Shown piece after piece: positions 6,893 to 11,572 of a stretch of 11,572 nucleotides of DNA (the stretch's first letter is position 1; each line of letters begins with the position of its first letter). The position numbers and the translations under genes were made by a program. The notes beneath the pieces are model-generated. The model saw nothing but the letters and a program-made list of their open reading frames with translations, had not been told where the DNA came from and did not search any database. Source of the DNA: an uncultured Micavibrio sp. (GTDB taxonomy: Bacteria > Pseudomonadota > Alphaproteobacteria > Micavibrionales > UBA1664); assembly GCA_937896295.1 (NCBI GenBank), contig CALBME010000182.1:1-11572 (forward strand). Reading direction: 5' to 3'.

Positions 6893-7294
6893 ATGACGAA
6901 CCCCGTGTCCATCGCTTTAAGCGGTCTGACCGCCGCCACCGCCCGCGTAAATGCCGCGGCGGGAAATATTGCGAATGCCGGAACATCAGGGGCGACCGAA
7001 AACGGGAATGGTCCCGCCCCTTACACACCCGTCGATGTTATCCAGACATCCATACCCGACAATGGCGTTGTCGCCGAACTTCAGCCCCGCACAGATGGCA
7101 CGACACAGGTTTACCAGCCGGATTCACCCTATGCCGATCCCAACGGTCTTGTGGCGGCACCCAATGTCGATCTGGCGAATGAGATCGTCCAGCTGAACGA
7201 TGCGGCTAATGCCTATCGCGCCAATGCCGCCGTGATCCGCGTGGCGAATGAAATGGAAAAAGAACTGTTCGGACGTTTCGACGAAACCGTCTGA
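6893..7294 (+). CDS. Short flagellar rod-type (FlgC-like) protein
   Basis: This 133-residue protein has both ends typical of flagellar axial rod/hook proteins. The N-terminus SIALSGLTAATARVNAAAGNIAN (residues 6-28) matches the SGL-x-A-x(n)-NIAN signature. The C-terminal helix NVDLANEIVQLNDAANAYRANAAVIRVANEM (91-121) resembles the end of FlgC, where N-V-x-L-x-E-x-V and A-Y-x-A-N recur. Between them is a short low-complexity linker and no large D1 domain. It is close to FlgC in size, but with no other flagellar gene nearby I cannot say whether it is a structural rod subunit or a paralogue. There is no clear ribosome-binding site. TAAAAT at 6881-6886 ends seven bases before the ATG at 6893, so a leaderless transcript is possible. 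Confidence 0.75.
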   Translation: MTNPVSIALSGLTAATARVNAAAGNIANAGTSGATENGNGPAPYTPVDVIQTSIPDNGVVAELQPRTDGTTQVYQPDSPYADPNGLVAAPNVDLANEIVQLNDAANAYRANAAVIRVANEMEKELFGRFDETV

Positions 7295-7315
7295 AAAACG
7301 CCCTGCCCCAGCCTT

Positions 7316-7333
7316 TTCAAAACCTTTTTTGAA
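7316..7333 (+). terminator. Weak possible terminator after the FlgC-like gene
   Basis: TTCAAAA (7316-7322) and TTTTGAA (7327-7333) can pair over four bases, with part of the T-run inside the right arm. The stem is AT-rich and no T-tract follows, so this is a weak call. Confidence 0.2.
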
Positions 7334-7371
7334 GCTTAGGTTATTTCATATCCAAACCTATGGAGATGATT

Positions 7372-8045
7372 ATGCGCAAACTGCTGCTGTCCGCCCTTGC
7401 CGTCACGACGTTCGTACTGCCCGTTTACGCAAGCCCGTCCCTGGCCGATGACAACGTCATCGCACTGCCGCCCGCCGGCTCCACCATTGTCAATCTTTCT
7501 GTTACCCAGCGTACCAAACTGGCCCAGGACACGCTGACCGCTTCTCTGCGCATTGAACAGGAAGGCACCAGCGCCACCGACATTCAGAACAACATCAACA
7601 GACAGATGTCCGCCGTGCTTGCCACCGCCAAGGGGTACAGCGCGGTCAAAACCTCCACCGGCGGCTACTATGTTTATCAGTACGACGAAGGCGGCCAGCC
7701 GGACCCGAAAACCGGTATCACGCCAAAACCTGTCAAAAAATGGCGCGGATCCCAGACCGTTGACCTTGAATCAAAAGACGCGGCAAAACTGCTCGAACTC
7801 GCCGGCAAAATTCAAAGTGCGGGTTTTGTGATGCAGGGGCTGAATTACACGCTTTCGACCGAACTGGCGGAATCCGTGCGCGATGACCTGATGACCAAGG
7901 CCCTGAAAGGTCTTGGCGATAAGGCACGACTGGCACAGACCGCGCTTGGCAAAGGCAATTACGATATCCTGGAAGTCAACGTCGACAGCGCCTACACCCC
8001 GCAACCGCCCATGTACAAAACCATGTCGATGCGCGCCGAGATGGC
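7372..8045 (+). CDS. SIMPL/DUF541 periplasmic protein, C-terminus cut off at a sequence junction
   Basis: About 224 residues of an exported SIMPL (DUF541) protein are present. The signal peptide is MRKLLLSALAVTTFVLPVYA. The mature part has the family start NVIALPPAGSTIVNLSVTQ and the GYYVYQYDEGG, KWRGSQTVDLES and GFVMQGLNYTLSTELAESVRDDLMTKAL segments, ending MRAEMA. I chose the ATG at 7372 over those at 7360 and 7366 because GGAG lies six bases ahead of it. SIMPL proteins normally continue with a short linker and a final beta strand of roughly 25 residues. Here the frame instead reads about 50 Arg/Ser-rich residues to a stop at 8196 that are simply the antisense of the avd gene. The gene is therefore truncated at about 8025-8045. 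Members of this family bind envelope or outer-membrane partners; the exact role here is unknown. Confidence 0.83.
8025..8045. other. Junction between alphaproteobacterial chromosome and phage DGR fragment
   Basis: The SIMPL reading frame (plus strand) and the Avd reading frame (minus strand) both lose family resemblance within this 21-base stretch. The same bases encode SMRAEMA of SIMPL and the antiparallel AISARID of Avd, both credible for their own families. The two parents therefore probably share about 20 bases here. To the left only the alphaproteobacterial genes make sense; to the right only the phage genes do. A short shared word is what a k-mer assembly join leaves, but a recombination point would look similar. 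Confidence 0.75.
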
Positions 8046-8366
8046 GAGATACCGCCGCTGTGCCAGGGCTTCGGGTGCAGCATCGGCGCGGGCGCCGTCG
8101 CGAAACTCGAAATACCCCAGCTCATGCGCCAGGCGCACAAACATGCGCAGCTGCTCGTGGCGGATGTCCATGTTTGTGAGACTGGTCTTTTTTTGATAGC
8201 GCTTCTGCGCCTCGACAATGAAGCCGTACACGTCGTAGGCCGCGCGCCGGACCTCGAGCGCCAGGCCGTACTTTTCGTGCCTGGGGAAATGATTGAGGTA
8301 GCCGTTGAGCTGCCGCAGCATCTCCACATAGCGCCGGTCGAGGTGTACTTCCGAATGCAGGGCCAT
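8025..8366 (-). CDS. avd: DGR accessory protein Avd (four-helix bundle), C-terminus cut off
   Basis: About 114 residues of an Avd/four-helix-bundle protein are present. In DGRs, Avd forms a basic pentamer that binds the reverse transcriptase and nucleic acid during mutagenic retrohoming. Family-like segments are RRYVEMLRQLNGYLNHFPRHEKYGLALEVRRAAYDVYGFIVEAQKRYQKKTSL, then HEQLRMFVRLAHELGYF and a final helix RRYLAISARID. It is basic and predicted all-helical. Family members continue after ID with a segment like ELGRMIGGW; here the frame runs into antisense SIMPL sequence and stops at 7992, so the last 10-15 residues are missing. It starts 17 bases after the DGR target gene, the classical target-avd order. 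The call rests on family resemblance plus this context; the related 23S rRNA intervening-sequence family is a less likely alternative. Confidence 0.8.
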
Positions 8367-8383
8367 CGCTATCGCTCAGCCCT

Positions 8384-9961
8384 TCAGAGATACGAGGCGG
8401 CGCGGAAGCCCACGCTGACGTCCGTGTTCGCCCGCGCGAGGCTCCAAGTGACCGCCCAGACGCCGGCATTCGACCCATTGCTCCAGCTGCCGCCGGCAAG
8501 CAGGCACACCTCGTTGCGCACGTACTGGTAGTAGTAGTCCTGACCGAACGCGTTGCTGCCCGCTGGACTGACCCCTGAAGGCTGCGGCTGGCCGACGCCG
8601 GTCATCACCCAGCCGTTGCCCGAGGTGGCAGGCGACAACACCTGGGCAGCGCCCGACCCAAAGCGCTGGCTCACGCCGTTGTTGGGATAGTCTGTGCGAA
8701 AACTAGGGGTTAGTGTATTGAATGCCGCAGCTGCACCAACAGCCCCCCAGTGGTCCGTAGCTAGTGTGTTGCCACCAGTAAAATCTCGCATGCGAGCCGA
8801 GGGCTTCGCGGCGTAGAACAGCCCGCGGGTGAGCGAGCCGCCCGAGGTGTAGGCCGTGAAGGCGCTGCCGTCCACACCCGGCAGCGTGACGGTGTTGGCG
8901 TCGGTAACGGCGATCTCGAACAGGCGGTCATTGAGCTGCGTCATGCCCACGACGCCGGCACAGAGCACCTTGTCGCCGGTCGCAAAACCGTGGCCCGTGA
9001 CCGTGAGGGACACCGGATTGGTCTGCGTTGCCGCAGTGATAGTTTTGCCGGTGGCCACGCACTGAATGCCGAGCGCAATCTCATACATGTTGCCGTTGAG
9101 GTCGGCCACGCCGCAGGCCTGGCCGTTGTGCGTGGTTTTCGCGAAGGGTGCGCCGCTGCCGGTCTGGCCGCAGTTGCTGTAGCCGTCCGACACGTAGAGC
9201 ACGCCGGTGTCGTTGGTGTCGCGGAGGGAGTTGTTGTTATTGCCCTTAGGGTAGTTCGTGACGCCGGCCGGATCGTACCAGGCACACCAGGTGGCGGCGG
9301 TAGCTGCCTGGCCGTGGGCCATGGATAGCATGGCCAGCGCGCCGTAGATAAAGACCGAGTAAGGGTGGAACGCACCGCCGCGGGTGTGAGCTGCGGCGAT
9401 GGTGCCGCCGTAGAGATTGGCCGGCGCGCCATCGAGGGCGCTGATCGGGTTGTGCGCGGCAGCCGTTGAGAGCGGCGCGCCGTAGCGCAGGGACGATGCG
9501 ACGCCGCCGTTGTTGCTGCACTGGTACTTGTCGACAAAAAAGCCGGGCTGAACGCCGCCATCAAAGAAGGCGCGATGCAGGGCGTAGCCCTCTGCCGCCG
9601 CAGCGGCCTGGGTGGCGTAGCCCGAAAACCGCTTGATGCCTAGCGCATTGACGGCCATGCCGTTGGTGCCATCGCCAACTTTGTACCAAAACGCGGGCAC
9701 CCACACCATCACGCTGCCATCAACGTAGATGTAGTTGCCGTAGTTGTCGCTAGCCGGGTCGGTGGTGCCGACCATCGGCGCATAGCCTACTGGTAGCGCC
9801 GGACACACACCCACACCAAAACCCTGAGCGCCAGGCGTGCCGATGTTGTTGGCAGCCGGGCGGAGCCAGGCGGGATCGATGTAGCCGTCGGGACCGGCCA
9901 CAGGAAACTTGCCCGGGGCGGGGGCGAGCGTGCCGAATTTGTAGACGTCGGAGAGCTTCAT
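8384..9961 (-). CDS. DGR variable target protein, C-type-lectin/FGE fold, phage structural protein
   Basis: This 525-residue protein starts MKLSDVYKFGTLAPAPGKFPVAGPDGYIDPAWL, a short N-terminal module (1-35) probably for virion attachment. A formylglycine-generating-enzyme/C-type-lectin-like domain follows: MVWVPAFWYKVG (85-96), FFVDKYQCSNNGG (141-153), and the signature CGVADLNGNMYEIALGI (283-299). Residues about 307-379 look like an inserted phage beta domain of the E1-FCCH type. The lectin fold then resumes and ends GGSWSNGSNAGVW...GFRAASYL (490-525), the typical end of a DGR variable region. I chose the ATG at 9961 because upstream in-frame sequence is antiframe to the preceding gene and the MKLSD start is family-like. 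Two bases separate it from that gene and no ribosome-binding site is seen, so translation is probably coupled. Expected role: a displayed ligand-binding protein that is diversified to change target recognition. Confidence 0.88.
   Translation of the reverse strand: MKLSDVYKFGTLAPAPGKFPVAGPDGYIDPAWLRPAANNIGTPGAQGFGVGVCPALPVGYAPMVGTTDPASDNYGNYIYVDGSVMVWVPAFWYKVGDGTNGMAVNALGIKRFSGYATQAAAAAEGYALHRAFFDGGVQPGFFVDKYQCSNNGGVASSLRYGAPLSTAAAHNPISALDGAPANLYGGTIAAAHTRGGAFHPYSVFIYGALAMLSMAHGQAATAATWCAWYDPAGVTNYPKGNNNNSLRDTNDTGVLYVSDGYSNCGQTGSGAPFAKTTHNGQACGVADLNGNMYEIALGIQCVATGKTITAATQTNPVSLTVTGHGFATGDKVLCAGVVGMTQLNDRLFEIAVTDANTVTLPGVDGSAFTAYTSGGSLTRGLFYAAKPSARMRDFTGGNTLATDHWGAVGAAAAFNTLTPSFRTDYPNNGVSQRFGSGAAQVLSPATSGNGWVMTGVGQPQPSGVSPAGSNAFGQDYYYQYVRNEVCLLAGGSWSNGSNAGVWAVTWSLARANTDVSVGFRAASYL
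8387..8500 (-). other. Putative DGR variable region (VR)
   Basis: The last 38 codons of the target gene carry the conserved GG-S/N-W...N-G-x-N-A-G-x-W frame and the closing GFRAA of DGR variable regions. In DGRs the template holds many AAY codons and adenines are replaced at random during reverse transcription. Here positions that are Asn in many relatives read S494, T505, S507 and S516, while N495 and N498 remain, as expected for a VR already mutated at adenines. This is comparison from memory. The matching template repeat is not in the window, so the exact limits of the VR cannot be fixed. Confidence 0.7.
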
Positions 9962-9963
9962 GG

Positions 9964-10425
9964 TCAAACCCAATCGCTTTCGGCGGTGAGGACGCCGTTG
10001 GTGTAGGTGTAGGTTTTTGTGCGGGTGGTGCCAAAGAGAGTCCAGGCCTCGGCGGTGAGTACGCCGTTGGTGTAGGTGTAGGCGCGAGAGCCGGCGCCGA
10101 CGAAGGCAGCCACGCTGAGCTTGAGCAGCTGGATGATGTTCGCGGCCGAGTCGTACCACGCCGCCCGGGCATCGGCCGGGGCGCCCAAGGCGGAATTGGT
10201 CGTGGCCTGAGCTGCAGAGGTCGCTGCGCCGGTGGGCAGCGGCAGCGCCACGGCAGACACCGGCACCGCCGACGCCCGCAGCTGGGCATCGGTGAGCCCG
10301 CCCGAGGTGCCGCCGGTGCCACCGCCCACTACACCGGCCACGACCAGCTCACCGGCGGGCGTGCACATGGCCTCGTGCCACAGCCCATCGGTGCCCCTCA
10401 ACATCAAAACCACTTGTCCGCTCAT
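9964..10425 (-). CDS. Small phage virion protein with C-terminal 23-residue repeat
   Basis: This 153-residue protein is of no named family. It starts MSGQVVLMLRGTDGLWHEAM, then has a glycine-rich linker (32-43) and a GGLTDAQLRASAVPVSA segment often seen in phage head or tail accessory proteins. An Ala/Thr-rich helical stretch (60-90) follows, and it ends with two copies of the motif YTYTNGVLTAE (116-126 and 139-149), 23 residues apart. GGAG six to seven bases before the ATG at 10425 is a good ribosome-binding site. It lies between the capsid gene (79-base gap with a hairpin) and the DGR target gene (2-base gap). A base or chaperone for the variable protein is a reasonable inference, not shown. 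Confidence 0.75.
   Translation of the reverse strand: MSGQVVLMLRGTDGLWHEAMCTPAGELVVAGVVGGGTGGTSGGLTDAQLRASAVPVSAVALPLPTGAATSAAQATTNSALGAPADARAAWYDSAANIIQLLKLSVAAFVGAGSRAYTYTNGVLTAEAWTLFGTTRTKTYTYTNGVLTAESDWV
9981..10082 (-). repeat. Two 33-base direct repeats inside the 153-residue gene
   Basis: Positions 9981-10013 and 10050-10082 differ at one base and are 69 bases apart, in frame. They encode the repeated motif TYTNGVLTAE. A recent duplication or an assembly-sensitive repeat would both look like this. Confidence 0.9.
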
Positions 10426-10450
10426 CGCGCGCTCCGGTGAAACCTGTTTG

Positions 10451-10482
10451 TAAAGGGGCGCCGGCCGTTTCAGCCGGCACCC
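10451..10482 (-). terminator. Hairpin after the capsid gene, possible weak terminator
   Basis: GCCGGC at 10460-10465 pairs with GCCGGC at 10473-10478 over a 7-base loop; three more G-C pairs (10456-10458 with 10480-10482) extend it past one mismatch. On the minus strand it is followed by a short TTTA only (10454 down to 10451). It would end or attenuate transcription from the capsid gene into the DGR target genes. Confidence 0.4.
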
Positions 10483-10504
10483 GGGGGCCTTGCTGGGTGC
10501 AGGC

Positions 10505-11047
10505 TTACGGCACCACGGCCTTGGTCATGCCCTTCTCGCCGTCCACCTTCACGGTGCTGCCGTAGATGTGGCGGATCTTGTAGGTGATCTCGTCGCTGCT
10601 GAAGAGGCTGCCCACGGTGGGGGCGTCTTGCACGAACAGCTCGGGGTCTTCGCGGCCGTCCAGGAAGCCCACTTCGATCGGCTTGAACAGGTTCGGGTTG
10701 GCGAGGGTTACCCAGTCGGTGGCGTCGGTCCAGTACGGCACGCTGATCACCTGGGGCTTCTGGCGCTGCACGAAGGTCTCGTCGAGGTTGGTGCCGCGCA
10801 CGAAGAGGTTGTAGGCCGTCTCCTCGAGCTCGAAGGGCACCAGCACCAGGCCGGGGGGCACGTTGAGGCGCTTGCCGCTGCCGGCGCGCACCTGCTGCAG
10901 CATGGCCAGGCGGTGCTTGCTGTACTCGGCCGCGCTGAGCGCGCCAGTAAAGAGGTTGCCGTGGGTGGCATGGAAGAGCGCCACGCCGTCCCACACGGTG
11001 GGGTTGGTGCGGGGGATGTCGAACACGAACTCGTAGAGCGTGTTGGC
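10505..11047 (-). CDS. Phage major capsid protein, C-terminal part
   Basis: About 180 residues match the end of tailed-phage major capsid proteins of the type often found with a Clp-like head protease. Recognisable blocks are NPTVWDGVALFHATHGNL, LNVPPGLVLVPFELEETAYNL, a DWVTLANPNLFKPIEVGFLDG-type stretch and the end YKIRHIYGSTVKVDGEKGMTKAVVP, a common closing part of these capsid proteins. The frame stays open upstream to 11569, but residues before about AANTLYEF are a membrane protein and do not belong. The N-terminal half of the capsid protein is therefore missing. The neighbour order capsid, small protein, DGR target, avd is compact compared with most phage late operons. Confidence 0.82.
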   Translation of the reverse strand, partial: ANTLYEFVFDIPRTNPTVWDGVALFHATHGNLFTGALSAAEYSKHRLAMLQQVRAGSGKRLNVPPGLVLVPFELEETAYNLFVRGTNLDETFVQRQKPQVISVPYWTDATDWVTLANPNLFKPIEVGFLDGREDPELFVQDAPTVGSLFSSDEITYKIRHIYGSTVKVDGEKGMTKAVVP

Positions 11048-11060
11048 GGCGGCCAGGGCC
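11035..11060. other. Second junction: phage capsid gene to membrane sensor gene
   Basis: A single frame changes from a four-helix membrane protein with a charged coiled-coil start (RQRELAERELALAAA) to a capsid protein body (ANTLYEFVFDIPRTNP) at about 11047. No natural family with this fusion is known to me. Where the sensor would be expected to reach its H-box, capsid sequence begins instead. The limits are set by protein resemblance and may be off by ten bases or so. Confidence 0.6.
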
Positions 11061-11569
11061 AGCTCGCGCTCAGCCAGCTCCCGCTGGCGGGCCAGCACCT
11101 GGTGGCGGCGGTAGATGGACACAAAGCTCACACCGCCCATGACCGTCACGCCCAGGCCCATGAACACCAGGCGCAGCCACTCGGCCTCATCGGCCGATGC
11201 ACCGTGGCGTATGACCAGGGCCACCAGCACCATGCCCAAGGCGCCCGACAAAGAGCTGCGAAACACGCGCGAGCTGCTGGGCCAGGCCCAGACCCAGCGT
11301 GCCAGCCACGCAAAGCCCAGGCCGGCACAGGCCAGCATGAACAAAAGCAGGGTACGGCCCTGCAGGCTGTGCAGCGCCCCCACCGAGCTGAGGGCCAGCA
11401 CGGTCGCCGTGAAACCGATCGGCCACCAGAGGGCGAGTCCACGCAGCGGCTGCAGGCCCAAGCGACGAATGCCGGCCTCGTCGGGCAGGCGCTCCGCCGC
11501 CGCTTCACAAGGCATGAAGCGCCCGCGCACGCGACGCCAGGCCCTCAGCCACAGCTCGGACGGGCTCAT
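11048..11569 (-). CDS. Membrane sensor, probably LytS-like histidine kinase N-terminus (partial)
   Basis: About 174 residues are present. Four hydrophobic segments lie at roughly 48-66, 74-96, 107-122 and 132-152, with short charged loops, then RRHQVLARQRELAERELALA, a charged helix like those leading into the dimerisation helix of LytS/YehU-type histidine kinases. The catalytic part is absent because the frame switches to capsid sequence. An ATG at 11569 is the first start seen, but the frame is open to the window edge, so the true start may lie outside. Very high G+C and Arg/Trp/Ala-rich content are unlike the left part of the window and suggest a betaproteobacterial-type genome. The kinase identity is a guess from topology and linker; another four-helix membrane protein is possible. 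Confidence 0.45.
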
Positions 11570-11572
11570 GCG

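Noticed and set aside
8046..8196. Natural C-terminal tail of about 50 residues on the SIMPL protein
   Set aside because: The tail is exactly the antisense of the avd gene, so it is a by-product of the junction.
8359..8383. Hairpin just after the VR, as described for BPP-1 retargeting
   Set aside because: The stem AGGGC/GCCCT is only five pairs with a 15-base loop that includes the avd start region; too weak to claim.
9228..9250. Asn-rich run GNNNN in the target protein as a second variable region
   Set aside because: AAY codons alone are not enough; the run lies in the middle of the lectin domain and similar Asn-rich loops occur in non-variable FGE-like proteins.
9962..10159. N-terminal extension of the DGR target protein
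   Set aside because: These codons are another frame of the 153-residue gene, give a low-complexity Arg/His sequence, and the MKLSDVYKF start at 9961 is family-like.
1..11572. Template repeat, DGR reverse transcriptase, tRNA, rRNA, CRISPR array, insertion sequence
   Set aside because: I looked for each and found none; in particular no second copy of the VR end (8387-8411) is visible in the window.

Overview
The window looks like three unrelated pieces of DNA joined end to end. Positions 1 to about 8040 are a coherent stretch of alphaproteobacterial chromosome. The evidence is a DivK-PleD pair, an EipB (DUF1849) envelope protein and an Mrp / Do-protease / MiaA neighbourhood, all with similar moderate-to-high G+C codon use. 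Positions about 8040 to 11047 are a fragment of a tailed-phage or prophage structural region, with all genes on the minus strand. The last 525 bases or so encode the membrane part of what looks like a sensor protein from yet another genome, possibly betaproteobacterial. At both seams a protein family breaks off mid-domain and another begins, so an assembly chimera is the leading explanation; a real insertion cannot be excluded from sequence alone.

Alphaproteobacterial part. On the minus strand lies eipB-divK-pleD (pleD runs off the left edge), a cell-envelope and cell-cycle/c-di-GMP signalling cluster. Divergent from it is a soluble GGDEF diguanylate cyclase with an intact active site and I-site, followed by a strong intrinsic terminator and a nest of palindromes. 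Next is mrp (apbC), an Fe-S cluster carrier ATPase on the minus strand, divergent from a periplasmic Do-type (DegP/DegQ) serine protease. The protease gene runs straight into miaA (tRNA dimethylallyltransferase, TTG start). A small lipoprotein gene converges on miaA with a 4-base overlap. After it come a short FlgC-like flagellar rod-type protein and a periplasmic SIMPL/DUF541 protein whose C-terminus is cut off by the first seam.

Phage part, read on the minus strand from right to left: the C-terminal part of a major capsid protein, a hairpin, a 153-residue probable virion protein, a 525-residue C-type-lectin/FGE-fold protein and an avd gene cut off by the seam. The 525-residue protein ends in a typical diversity-generating retroelement (DGR) variable region. 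The order target-avd is that of classical DGRs, in which the template repeat and reverse transcriptase follow; those parts are absent here because the sequence changes to the SIMPL gene. The main biological interest is this DGR target: it sits next to the capsid gene and carries what looks like an extra beta domain inserted in its lectin-like fold.

No rRNA, tRNA, CRISPR array or insertion sequence was seen. No gene-free stretch exceeds about 205 bases.
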